The translations under genes and the position numbers were made by a program. Of a DNA stretch of 64,000 nucleotides, positions 17,278 to 25,776 are shown piece by piece; the first letter of the stretch is position 1; each line of letters starts with the position of its first letter. Below the pieces are notes generated by a model that did no database searches, was not told the DNA's origin, and saw only the letters and a list, made by a program, of their open reading frames with translations. The stretch is from Candidatus Bathyarchaeota archaeon (GTDB taxonomy: Archaea; Thermoproteota; Bathyarchaeia; TCS64), in assembly GCA_030739585.1 (NCBI GenBank), contig JASLYX010000001.1:1-64000 (forward strand), in the 5' to 3' direction.

Positions 17278-18927
17278 ATGATAGGCAAGCAGGGCTCCCT
17301 ATGGGGCATTAGGTTCAATGTCTTCGTCTCGGGCGCCGTGGTCATGGCTCTCGAGCTCGTAACGAGCCGGGTCCTCGCACCTGTCTTCGGGGACAGCATC
17401 TTCGTCTGGGGAGCTCTCATCGGGGTGGTGATGGCCGCTCTGGCTCTGGGATATTACGTAGGGGGGAGACTGGCAGATCGACAACCTAGCTATGGAACCT
17501 TTACACTGATCCTGATCTCAGCAGGGATACTGATCATGCTCATCCCCCTCTCCTCCCCCATAATTCTAGAGGTGATCTATCTCTCCGGGGCAGGGAACAG
17601 GTATGGCCCCCTTTTCGCATCCTTATTGCTTCTTGCCGTCCCAACCACTTTACTGGGTATGGTCTCACCTTATTCTGTACGGATATCAGCGGAGAACATC
17701 TTTAACGTGGGGGGCCTCTCTGGGAGCCTTTATTCCATCTCAACGGCAGGTAGCCTCTTTGGGACCTTTTTCACGGTCTTCGTTCTCCTCCCCAGATTCG
17801 GGGTGAGACATATAGTGTTCTCTTTGGGCGTCGTCCTAATTGCTGTGGCCGTCGTCGGGATGACTTGGTTGGAGAAGGGCCTCCTCTTTTCCCTAATACT
17901 GATCCTTATGATTCCCTCCCTCTTCGTGGGCGAGGGCCCCTTTCTGGGGGCCTCAGGAAACGTGCTGGTCCGCAAGGACACACCATACAGCACACTGACC
18001 GTGATTAACCACAAGGCCGAGGGGACAAGGGCGCTCTATCTGAACAATATGCTCCACAGCTCCATGTACCTAAACGGATCCAACAGGGCTGTATTGAGAT
18101 ACACCGACTACTTCAATATAGCCTTCCTGTTCAACCCTTCAGCTGAAAGAGTCCTCTTCATCGGGGGCGGCGGCTTTTCTGGACCCAAGCAGTTCCTGGA
18201 GTACTACCCGAACGTGACAGTTGATGTTGTGGAGATCGACCCGGATGTTGTGGCCGTGGCCAAGGCGCACTTTGGCGTCACTGACAATTCCCGCCTAAGG
18301 GTTTTCGTCATGGATGGTCGAACGTTCCTCAGGGAGGCTGGGACCTATGACATCGTGGTTTTGGACGCCTATTCGAAGACCTACGTCCCCTTCCACCTCA
18401 TGACTATAGAGTTCTTCGAGGCACTCAATGAGCACCTGAGCCCGGACGGCGTCATCGTCTCTAACCTCATATCTTCCCTAATTGGGGACACTTCGGACCT
18501 AATCAAAGCGGAGATCGCTACCATCAAGGAGGTCTTTCCCCAGGTTTACCTCTTCCCCACTAAAACCAAGCAGCTCTCTCTAATTCAGAACATTAACCTC
18601 ATCGCAACTAAAGCACCCGTAAGACAAGAAGGGCCTGATCTGCAGCGTGTAGCTGTAGCTCATCCTGTACGCGGAGTTCCATTTGAACGGTATATAGCTA
18701 CTCTCTTAGTCTCAGAAATAACTGATATAACTGAGCTCATATTAACCGATGATTACGCCCCGGCGGAGGCACTTCTAAACCCTATCACCGCGGCACCTTA
18801 TGAGGAGCATACAGGTCTTGTACCTCGGAGCACATTGAATCCTTTGTGGATTGCGGGAATCTGGTTGATATCTTTGACGTCGCTTTACTTTATTTCAACC
18901 CGGTTGAGGTCGGTTATCAAGCTCTGA
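17278..18927 (+). CDS. membrane-fused spermidine-synthase-like protein
   Basis: The 549-residue protein joins an N-terminal membrane domain of about seven helices (residues 10-220, beginning FVSGAVVMALELVTSRVLAP) to a spermidine-synthase-like methyltransferase fold. The fold carries VLFIGGGGFSGPKQF and VDVVEIDPDVV (SAM-type nucleotide-binding site) and the active-site-like segment IVVLDAYSK. A further hydrophobic helix sits at the very C-terminus. Such fusions are common in bacteria and archaea; whether they make polyamines or modify something at the membrane is not settled. In true spermidine synthases the gate-keeping loop holds two Asp residues; only the DAYS one is evident here. A leaderless start at ATG 17278 is favoured by the TATA box. 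Confidence 0.85.
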   Translation: MIGKQGSLWGIRFNVFVSGAVVMALELVTSRVLAPVFGDSIFVWGALIGVVMAALALGYYVGGRLADRQPSYGTFTLILISAGILIMLIPLSSPIILEVIYLSGAGNRYGPLFASLLLLAVPTTLLGMVSPYSVRISAENIFNVGGLSGSLYSISTAGSLFGTFFTVFVLLPRFGVRHIVFSLGVVLIAVAVVGMTWLEKGLLFSLILILMIPSLFVGEGPFLGASGNVLVRKDTPYSTLTVINHKAEGTRALYLNNMLHSSMYLNGSNRAVLRYTDYFNIAFLFNPSAERVLFIGGGGFSGPKQFLEYYPNVTVDVVEIDPDVVAVAKAHFGVTDNSRLRVFVMDGRTFLREAGTYDIVVLDAYSKTYVPFHLMTIEFFEALNEHLSPDGVIVSNLISSLIGDTSDLIKAEIATIKEVFPQVYLFPTKTKQLSLIQNINLIATKAPVRQEGPDLQRVAVAHPVRGVPFERYIATLLVSEITDITELILTDDYAPAEALLNPITAAPYEEHTGLVPRSTLNPLWIAGIWLISLTSLYFISTRLRSVIKL

Positions 18928-19267
18928 GATGCTCCCTACTCTTGCTCTCTAGAGAAAGCAGACCCGCTGTTCCTCGTTGTTAAGGAATGGGGTCAGAAGG
19001 GAGTTAACTCCTCAAGCTCCTCAGAACGTTACCTCTTATCTTGTTTTTATATCCGACAGGATTACGGCCCCCGTGTACGTGGTAAGGACCATTTAGAGGA
19101 CTATGAAAATAACTAAGGCCACAAAGGAATGTTGCACTACGTTCACGATACTGACTTACTCCATAGCGCGCACAAAACCTAAGACGGAGAAGCTTGATTT
19201 TGCGCCTCATTAAGTTTAATGGTGGTCCCTGTGAATTTTTTTTTAGCAGGTAAAGTATATGCATTAA

Positions 19268-19577
19268 TTCAATATCTTTGAGCGGAGTCAATAATCTCCT
19301 CAGGATCTTTCTGAGCACCCTGAACGACGACCAGCTTCTTATTCTGACCCGCATGGCTTTCCCAAGACGGTTATTGACTATCCTCCCGAAGGATCTCTCC
19401 TAGAAATGGGAGATCTTCCTATCCCCGCTGAATTAACTCCAAGATCCTACGGTAGATAAGCCTCCTCTTCTAAGGTTCAACCCGGGAGAAGAGGCTCGCT
19501 GAGATATAGCAGCTGGACTCCTTCGTTCTACGGTTGCTCAGAGGTGAACCTGCGGGGGCAACAATCCGCTTCACAGA
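19268..19577 (+). pseudogene. possible decayed gene in the 18928-19577 gap
   Basis: The 650-base gap contains no intact gene. On the plus strand a single frame gives gene-like segments separated by stops: GVNNLLRIFLSTLNDDQLLI running on to TILPKDLS, a stop, KWEIFLSPLN, a stop, LQDPTVDKPPLLRFNPGEEA and a stop. The family is not recognised. The stretch from 18928 to 19267 shows nothing. Confidence 0.28.
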
Positions 19578-21257
19578 CTAGGGACCGGAAGTCCAGTGTT
19601 CCTGGAGGCGCCGCTTGAGCGCTGCCTCTACAGCTACGCGGTCGACTTTTCCGATGACAGTGAGGGGTAGGCTATTCACCACCGTGATCTTGGCAGGGAC
19701 CTTAAAGTAGTCGAGGCACCGGGCGCAGAGCTCTAGGAGGTCGTCCTCGATACCTTTCTGTTCCACCCCGATCTTGAGGGTGACGAAGGCCTCCACTTCA
19801 GTGGCACACCTTAGGGGGTCGGGGACCCCGATTGTGACAACCTTATTGACACTTGGATGAGTCCCAAGAACCTCCTCTACCTCAGAGGGCCATACGGTGT
19901 GTCCGGCTGCTATGATCCGGTCCAGCTTTCTCCCGACAATGTACAAGAATCCCTCAACGTCCTCCTCGACGATATCCCCGGTGTGGAGCCAGCCATCCTT
20001 AAGCACCAGGGCGGTCGCCTCTGGGTCATTCCAGTACCCCTTCATTACTTGAGGGCCTCTAACCAAGAGCTCCCCCTTCTCCCCTGGGCCTAGATCGATC
20101 TCCCCGAGCTGGAGATCCACGACACGGGCTTCAGTGTCTGAAAAAGGAAGGCCAACAGTACGCCGATTCGGGGATCCCTCAATTGGGGTGCAGTGGGTGC
20201 CGGGACCAGCCTCGGTGAGGCCATAACCCTGATAGATTGTAGCTCCAGTTAACTCCTCAAATCTATTGACGAGCTCTGGTTCAATGCGGGACCCTCCGGA
20301 GACCACGCTCGTCAGACTTGTGAGGTCCTTGCCGGGGAGGTCTGGGTGGGAAAGGATCTCCCGGATGAACAAGGGGATGGTTGGGAGATGGGTTGCCCTA
20401 TAGTCTCTGATAGCGTTCATAATGGTATTTGCGTTGGGCTCTGGAATCAGGACAAGGGTGCAGCCGAACTGAATTGATTCGTTGAGGCCGACGGTCATTC
20501 CGTAACTGTGGAAGAAGGGGACAGCACAAACCACAACAGGCCACCCTGCCGGCTGAGGCTTAGCACTGTACCCCCAGCCCCTGAGCCAATGGTAAGACTG
20601 GAGAGCGTTTGCGACAAGGTTGCGGTGAGTGAGAATAACCCCCTTAGGGGGGCCTGTTGTCCCGGAGGTGAAGAGAATTGTTACAGCGTCCTTTCTAGGG
20701 TCGATCTGGGGTAGTTCCACTAACGGCGGCTCTTTCAGCAGTCTCTCGAGGCTCAGAGAACTCTTGGGACTCCACCTTTCTCCTCTCAAACGACTCAAAG
20801 TTCTCAGGTGCCAGGGGACATAGGCTGCGGCCTCAGCAACAATCAAGTTCCCCGGCGGCTTCTCTGAAACTTTATTTAGCAGCCGATCGAGGATAATGAT
20901 ATTTTCTGCTCCTGACTCTTTGATCTCCCTTGCGATCTCCTCAGAGGGGTTAAGAGGGTTTATGGGGACGATGACACCGCCAGCTGCCATGATGCCATTA
21001 TATGCGATGATAAACTGAGGGACGTTGGGAAGGAGAATGGCGACCCTGTCCCCTTTCTCGAGACCTAGTCTACTAAGGGCTCCGGCTAGGCGGAGGGATT
21101 CGTTCCAAAGGCGGCAGTAGGGGATCCTATTGCCGTAGAAGATTGCTGCGGTCCTGTTTGGGTACTTCCTTGCTGAGTTCTCCAGGAAGGCGTAAAGTGG
21201 AATTTCAGGGTAGCTGAGGCTGATGGGAACACCGCCAGGATGCTTGCCAACCTCCAT
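19578..21257 (-). CDS. acyl-CoA synthetase (AMP-forming), long-chain type
   Basis: This AMP-forming adenylating enzyme of 559 residues activates a carboxylic acid to its acyl-AMP and then acyl-CoA. Core motifs are in order: the P-loop-like TILFTSGTTGPPKG (about 207-220), GYGLTEAGP (A5 motif), GWLHTGDIVEEDVEGFLYIV (A7), and the C-terminal catalytic Lys in VIGKVDR. The length and motif set fit long- or medium-chain fatty-acid-CoA ligases; substrate length cannot be inferred. ATG 21257 is convenient, and the divergent DapA-family gene starts 90 bases away. With the SCP2 protein and the ADP-forming enzyme it could feed acyl-CoA metabolism. Confidence 0.88.
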   Translation of the reverse strand: MEVGKHPGGVPISLSYPEIPLYAFLENSARKYPNRTAAIFYGNRIPYCRLWNESLRLAGALSRLGLEKGDRVAILLPNVPQFIIAYNGIMAAGGVIVPINPLNPSEEIAREIKESGAENIIILDRLLNKVSEKPPGNLIVAEAAAYVPWHLRTLSRLRGERWSPKSSLSLERLLKEPPLVELPQIDPRKDAVTILFTSGTTGPPKGVILTHRNLVANALQSYHWLRGWGYSAKPQPAGWPVVVCAVPFFHSYGMTVGLNESIQFGCTLVLIPEPNANTIMNAIRDYRATHLPTIPLFIREILSHPDLPGKDLTSLTSVVSGGSRIEPELVNRFEELTGATIYQGYGLTEAGPGTHCTPIEGSPNRRTVGLPFSDTEARVVDLQLGEIDLGPGEKGELLVRGPQVMKGYWNDPEATALVLKDGWLHTGDIVEEDVEGFLYIVGRKLDRIIAAGHTVWPSEVEEVLGTHPSVNKVVTIGVPDPLRCATEVEAFVTLKIGVEQKGIEDDLLELCARCLDYFKVPAKITVVNSLPLTVIGKVDRVAVEAALKRRLQEHWTSGP

Positions 21258-21347
21258 GATTCCATAGAGTTAGAGATTGAACCTGTTAATAACGTGGTGC
21301 CAAGCAATGTTTTATCTGGTTCTATCTCATTTAGTGTCGTGGTATCC

Positions 21348-22232
21348 ATGGATCTTAACGGAATCTTTGTACCTAATGTCACCCCGTTCACAGGTCAGGG
21401 GCAGATCGACTTCGAGAAGCTTGGGGAGTTAGTGGATTTCTGGCTCCGATCAGGTGTTTCTGGGATCGTGGTGAACGCGAGCACAGGAGAGGCCCCTCTG
21501 CTTTCCCCGGAGGAAAGGATCGATCTCATTCGCTATGTAAAGGATAGGCTGAGAGGAAGGGGGAGTCTTATTGCCGGTACGGGGGCCATCGGGACCAGAG
21601 AGACAATAGACCTGACCAGAGACGCCGAGGAGGCCGGGGCAGAGGCCGCTCTTGTGCTCCCTCCTTTCTTCATTAAGCCCTCGGATATGGAGGTCTACCA
21701 GCATTTCACCTCCCTTGCCGCTTCCGTGGACTTCCCTCTGATCTTCTACAACGTCCCTAAGTTCACCGGGTACGGAGTCCCGCCCATGGTGGTGAATAAG
21801 ATCGCTGATGAGCACAGCAATCTAGTGGGTATCAAGGACAGCAGCGGGAGCCCTGGGAACATGGCAGAGAACATCAGGCTCTTCGGGTCCAAGATCAGCG
21901 TTCTCTCAGGGGCTGCAGATATGACGCTTCCCACCCTTACAATGGGTGGAAAAGGGGCTATCCTCGCAGTAGCCAACGCGATCCCAGAAACCTGTGTCTC
22001 CCTCTATGAGGCCGTTAAAAGGGGAGACCTAGAGGGGGCAGGAGGGTACCAGCGTGTGGTGTCATATGTCAACAAGGTACTCGTAAGGGAGCACAGCCAG
22101 ATTGCAGCAGTGAAAGCTGCCCTTTCCTCTCTAGGTCACCCCGCGGGTGAGCCAAGGCGACCCCTCAGGTCGTTGCCTCCAGGGGAGAAGAGACAGGTTG
22201 TTGAGGAGTTCAGGCAACGGCAGACCCTGTGA
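21348..22232 (+). CDS. DapA-family class I aldolase (dihydrodipicolinate synthase/N-acetylneuraminate lyase superfamily)
   Basis: This 294-residue (beta/alpha)8 aldolase forms a Schiff base through Lys163 (VGIKDSSG), with the catalytic Tyr134 in FYNVPKFTGY. The NASTGEAPLLS loop replaces the usual GTTGE. Archaeal members include dihydrodipicolinate synthase, 2-keto-3-deoxygluconate aldolase and other pyruvate aldolases, and sequence alone does not choose between them. ATG 21348 is preferred over the longer frame since MDLNGIFVPNVTPF is a standard family N-terminus. It is divergent from the AMP-ligase. A second family member lies at 62284-63222, so the two paralogues probably have different substrates. 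Confidence 0.83.
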   Translation: MDLNGIFVPNVTPFTGQGQIDFEKLGELVDFWLRSGVSGIVVNASTGEAPLLSPEERIDLIRYVKDRLRGRGSLIAGTGAIGTRETIDLTRDAEEAGAEAALVLPPFFIKPSDMEVYQHFTSLAASVDFPLIFYNVPKFTGYGVPPMVVNKIADEHSNLVGIKDSSGSPGNMAENIRLFGSKISVLSGAADMTLPTLTMGGKGAILAVANAIPETCVSLYEAVKRGDLEGAGGYQRVVSYVNKVLVREHSQIAAVKAALSSLGHPAGEPRRPLRSLPPGEKRQVVEEFRQRQTL

Positions 22233-22415
22233 GCCCTGCTCTTTTCACCATTAGCTTAATAAGAAAATGGATTTCCTGCCATCTATTGCGGACCTCTTGG
22301 AGAAATTCTAATGGTCTCTTAACTCTATTGATTGTGCCAGAGCTTTTCTTGACACAAAAAATCCTATACTCAGGTGTCGTTGGATGTTTTCTCATTTACG
22401 GACAGGGAGATTTTA

Positions 22416-22451
22416 GTTTACGTCAAGGGGCCACGGAACGTTGACGTAAAC
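22416..22451. repeat. perfect 11-bp inverted repeat between convergent genes
   Basis: GTTTACGTCAA (22416-22426) and TTGACGTAAAC (22441-22451) are exact reverse complements separated by 14 bases. The site lies between the ends of two convergent genes, which favours a hairpin at transcript ends, though no T-tract follows. It could also be a protein-binding site. It was not seen elsewhere in the window by eye. Confidence 0.55.
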
Positions 22452-22499
22452 GATATCATGACTACACTAAGCCTCTCGGTCACGCGTGAAGGCGATCCA

Positions 22500-23069
22500 T
22501 CACTCTCGGGGCTTACAAATGATCTCTAGAATCCGCGAGTCGAAGAATTTGTGGGTGTTACTGGTCTTTAAGATGATAGCCGTGTCTGCGCCCTTTCCGG
22601 TGCCTGCGATGGAGATAGCCTCTACGCCTGCCCTAACAAGCCCTGCATCCACTGCCATGCATGCGCATTCGCAGCCTACTTTTACACCTGGTCCAAAGAG
22701 CCTTAAGACGTGAGCGATGATCTCATCGACTTGGATCACCTTGAATCGGCGGTTCACTGCCCTCCCTAGGGTACCGAAGGCATGGGCTGCACGGACAACC
22801 TTTCCTCCTCTCGCCTCAATTTCCGCCTTGACCTCGGACGGGAGCCTGTCCTGGTTGGGCTCCCTGTATCCGAAGACCCCGGCCACCACAACGACGTTGT
22901 ATCCTTGGAAGATCTCAAGGGCTTTGAGGGCCGTGAATCCTGTGTAGCTCGCGAGAATGATGTCCCTTATACCGAGCTGATTCGCCCTCCTCTTTGCCAA
23001 GAGGCACGTCTCTTCAGTGAACTCCTTCCCTCTCCCCTCAAAATATACCGTAGTTACCTCGTTGGACAT
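22500..23069 (-). CDS. stand-alone pyruvate-kinase alpha/beta (C-terminal) domain protein
   Basis: The 189-residue protein resembles the C-terminal allosteric domain of pyruvate kinase without the catalytic barrel. Features are DIILASYTGFTALKALEIF near the N-terminus, VVVVAGVFGYREP, and the phosphate-binding-like turn ISIAGTGKGADTA (about 159-171). Similar short proteins are widespread in archaea with unknown function. A cysteine-bearing GCECACMAVDAG segment is notable. ATG 23069 (MSNEV) is preferred; ATG 23090 would add seven residues. A TATA-like CTTATTACC upstream would start transcription between the two, which favours the shorter form. Confidence 0.75.
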   Translation of the reverse strand: MSNEVTTVYFEGRGKEFTEETCLLAKRRANQLGIRDIILASYTGFTALKALEIFQGYNVVVVAGVFGYREPNQDRLPSEVKAEIEARGGKVVRAAHAFGTLGRAVNRRFKVIQVDEIIAHVLRLFGPGVKVGCECACMAVDAGLVRAGVEAISIAGTGKGADTAIILKTSNTHKFFDSRILEIICKPRE

Positions 23070-23171
23070 GGATATTTCAACAAGGAGCATCTCGAGTCAC
23101 GGGGGTAATAAGACTTACAGCTGGGTTCCTGTTTTTAATAGAACCTCGGATAAGCGAAGTTAGATGATTAA

Positions 23172-24110
23172 ATGAAGCCCTTTATTATTGGGACCCGTAA
23201 CTCGAAGAACATGCTCCACTTGGGGGTCGAGGTCCTCCGGCAAGGAGGTTCGGCCGTAGAGGCTGTGGAAGTCGCGACTAACGCAGTTGAGGAGAATCCT
23301 GAGGATAGCAGCGTCGGCTTGGGGGGTCTCCCCAACCTGATGGGGGTGCCTCAAATGGATGCCTCTATCATGGATGGACAAAGAATGCGCTCTGGATCTG
23401 TGGCTGCTCTGGAGGGATTCCTTCATCCAATCTCCGTCGCCCGCCGGGTCATGGAGGTTTCCCCTCACGTTCTCTTAGTAGGCTATGGGGCGTCGATGTT
23501 CGCAGAGGTGGAGGGATTTCAGAAGGCCGATCTCGTCACAGAGAGGAGTAAGGCCGCTTACGAGGCCTTTGTGAACGACACTTTCGAGGACCTCGACGAC
23601 GATACTAAGAATAGGACCAATTGGGCCCATAATTATACCAGATTCAAGCTCCACGACTGGTACGAGAAGCTCAGCGACGATCAGCACGGCACAGTGAACA
23701 TTCTTGCCATGGATTCCAAAGGGAATATCTGCAGTGGTGTCTCCACAAGTGGCACAGCCTATAAGATGCCGGGGCGGGTTGGGGACTCTCCCATCATTGG
23801 GGCCGGGAACTATTGCGACAATAATGTCGGCGCTGCGACCTGTACCGGCAGGGGGGAGCTCGCGATCAGGCGATCCACCGCCCGCACTATTTTAAGTTAC
23901 ATGGAAAACGGGAGAGACCTCGAGGAAGCATGCATCCAGGCCATGAAAGACATCCTCTCCCTTAAAGAGGTCGGAGGGATGAACTGCCTAGCTTTTGACA
24001 AGAATGGCAACACAATGTCCGCCTCAATATCCCGAGAGCCCATCCATTTCTACATGGACGTTGACTCAACAGAGCCTGAAGAACGCCGGGGCGTCTGGAT
24101 AGCGGAGTAA
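23172..24110 (+). CDS. glycosylasparaginase / isoaspartyl peptidase family (Ntn hydrolase)
   Basis: An N-terminal-nucleophile hydrolase precursor of 312 residues. It should cleave itself before Thr174 in DDQHGTVNILA to form alpha and beta subunits; the new N-terminal Thr is the nucleophile. The beta part carries GVSTSGTAYKMPGRVGDSPI and the Gly-rich GAATCTGRGE loop that hold the substrate. Family members remove glycosyl-asparagine or isoaspartyl bonds or hydrolyse asparagine, so the precise substrate is open. Its place with peptide-using genes fits the degradation of damaged or glycosylated peptides. Start ATG 23172. The hypothetical gene downstream begins five bases after the stop and is surely co-transcribed. 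Confidence 0.88.
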   Translation: MKPFIIGTRNSKNMLHLGVEVLRQGGSAVEAVEVATNAVEENPEDSSVGLGGLPNLMGVPQMDASIMDGQRMRSGSVAALEGFLHPISVARRVMEVSPHVLLVGYGASMFAEVEGFQKADLVTERSKAAYEAFVNDTFEDLDDDTKNRTNWAHNYTRFKLHDWYEKLSDDQHGTVNILAMDSKGNICSGVSTSGTAYKMPGRVGDSPIIGAGNYCDNNVGAATCTGRGELAIRRSTARTILSYMENGRDLEEACIQAMKDILSLKEVGGMNCLAFDKNGNTMSASISREPIHFYMDVDSTEPEERRGVWIAE

Positions 24111-24115
24111 CTACG

Positions 24116-24541
24116 GTGGCTGAGTTTCCATATAACCTGAATATTCTCACTCCCTCAGTTTATGGGGACCGCCGTCCTGTCAGAGGGGAGATCGTCGCCC
24201 TTCTCCATATTACCTTCGATCACAGGAACCTTGAGCTCATCGTTTCCAGGAGCAGGGGTCTTGGTAGAAATGAGATCCACGAGCTCATGATCACTGACGA
24301 TGACAAGGCCGGCCCTGGGAGTGGGGTGGACCGGGTTTCAGCGATCGCGTTCTTCGAGGTGTTGGTTGGGGGTCTCGTCGTCGTCGGAGATAAAGTCTCG
24401 ATTGGGGGCAGACCGATGGGTTGGGTTTCCGGTTACGATATGACTCATATGCCTAACCATATGAACGTCCTCGTGAAGACTGAGACCCTTGACATAGACC
24501 CCATCAGTGTTGGAGACAATATAACGATAAAGAAAACCTAA
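24116..24541 (+). CDS. conserved-looking hypothetical protein coupled to asparaginase-like gene
   Basis: The 141-residue protein is not recognised with certainty. It is strand-rich, with the charged ELMITDDDKAGPGSGVDRVS segment in the middle, a hydrophobic FFEVLVGGLVVVGDKVSI stretch, and a DMTHMPNHMN run. No signal peptide or membrane helix is visible. The start is GTG 24116, five bases after the preceding stop codon. Such close spacing implies one transcript and perhaps a shared substrate or an accessory role for the Ntn hydrolase. Its base composition matches the neighbours, so it looks like a real gene. Confidence 0.7.
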   Translation: MAEFPYNLNILTPSVYGDRRPVRGEIVALLHITFDHRNLELIVSRSRGLGRNEIHELMITDDDKAGPGSGVDRVSAIAFFEVLVGGLVVVGDKVSIGGRPMGWVSGYDMTHMPNHMNVLVKTETLDIDPISVGDNITIKKT

Positions 24542-24555
24542 ATCTTAGACTCACT

Positions 24556-25395
24556 CTAGCCTTTATTGGGTCCACCTACGCCGAAAACCCCCTGAACGAT
24601 CCCGGTCTCCCCGCGTTCCCCGTAGCACATTCTAAGACTTGAATGACCGCTGATGAAACTGTTTTGTTCAAGAATCGCCCCGGAAATCAGGTTCCCCCTC
24701 CAAGAATCCTGAACCAAAGTATTTTACTTGATACTTCGTCCATTAGTTGATGTAAAAACTTCTCTGCGATCGTCTACTCTCCAGGATCGCAGACCCAGGG
24801 CCCGATCTTGGTGTATTCCTTGCCTTGCTTGACCATTATATACCCAACAACCCTCAGCTTTCCCGACTAAGAAATAGTGCTGGGGGAAATCAGTGAGGAC
24901 CCTCCTCAAGACCTTGGCTCTCGGGGCTTCGAAGAGCTTGAGATCGAGCTCCGAGACCTCGGGCAGAGCCTTTTCATCCATGCGCATGCATCTGGTGGCG
25001 CCTTTCTTTGGCGTTTGCCCTGTGAACCTAAGGGATAGGCTCACCCCTTGAACTCAAGGCGTTTGTAGAAGCTGATCGCCTTTGGAACAGAGTCGAATCG
25101 GATTGATTTCACTCCAGAGACAAGGAGGTGCTCCATGGCCTCATTTATCAGGGCTGCCCAATTCCCCTTTGTTCTGGTTGGACGATCAGATTCCCCAAAT
25201 AGCCCACCTTTCCATAGCCGATATGCCCCACCAAACCACGTCCTCGCCACCAAAACAGGCGAAGAAGCAACCCCTCCGTAATTATGAAGTCCTTTTTAGG
25301 ACCTCATTGGTAGTATTTTCCCACCCGTGAACCAGGAGATCTGAGGCAAGGTTTAGGTCATTTATTGTCATCTCTCTGATCTTGATACCTTTCAT
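24556..25395 (-). pseudogene. decayed two-domain GNAT N-acetyltransferase
   Basis: Reading minus-strand frames in turn rebuilds a protein of about 280 residues. Pieces are MKGIKIREMTINDLNLASDL, a broken middle with GCFFACFGGEDVV, VGYLGNLIVQPEQRGIG (acetyl-CoA-binding motif A), LINEAMEHLLVSGVKSIRFD with SVPKAISFYKRL, RFTGQTPKKGATRCMRMDEK, FPQHYFLV, GYIMVKQGKEYTKIGPWVCD with PGE and TAG, TIAEKFLHQLMDEVSSKIL, then NLISGAILEQNSFISGHSSL, RMCYGERGETGIVQGVFGVG and GPNKG plus stop. The order and the ending match archaeal/bacterial double-GNAT acetyltransferases closely. At least four frameshifts and two stops destroy it. It lies between the hypothetical gene and tRNA-Val. Confidence 0.75.
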
Positions 25396-25551
25396 AGAAT
25401 GAATCCTTCCGATTGACTCGATCTAGGACGCAACGATTTAGACCTTTCAGCCAGAACCTTAATCCGTGGCGGGCGCATGACGGAGAGACTAACGGGATTC
25501 TGGTCTCTGACTCTCGATAGTTGTTTATGTGGGTATGGTCCATCTACTGGG

Positions 25552-25625
25552 GGGCCGGTGGTCCAGTCTGGTAGGACGCCGCCTTTACGAGGCGGAAGCC
25601 GCCGGTTCGAATCCGGCCCGGCCCA
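25552..25625 (+). tRNA. tRNA-Val (anticodon UAC)
   Basis: A full cloverleaf of 74 bases without intron: acceptor GGGCCGG pairs with CCGGCCC, D stem GTCC/GGAC, anticodon stem CCGCC/GGCGG around the loop TTTACGA (anticodon TAC, reading GUA), and T stem GCCGG/CCGGC around TTCGAAT. The discriminator is A and the CCA end is not encoded. A TATA-like TTGTTTATG lies about 26 bases upstream. Confidence 0.96.
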
Positions 25626-25638
25626 CTTTTTTTTTATG
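25626..25638 (+). terminator. T-tract terminator after tRNA-Val
   Basis: An uninterrupted run of nine T residues follows the tRNA by one base, the usual archaeal transcript end. Confidence 0.6.
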
Positions 25639-25776
25639 GTTTGTTTTTCTGTGGGGCCTTTTATTTTTACGGTGGTTTTCTGAGTTGTTTTTTCTGTTTG
25701 CCAACACTTATTGGCTACTAGCTGGCTACTATTTTACTCGAGGCTATCTCGCGCGCATGGTATTGGATGAGGATAG

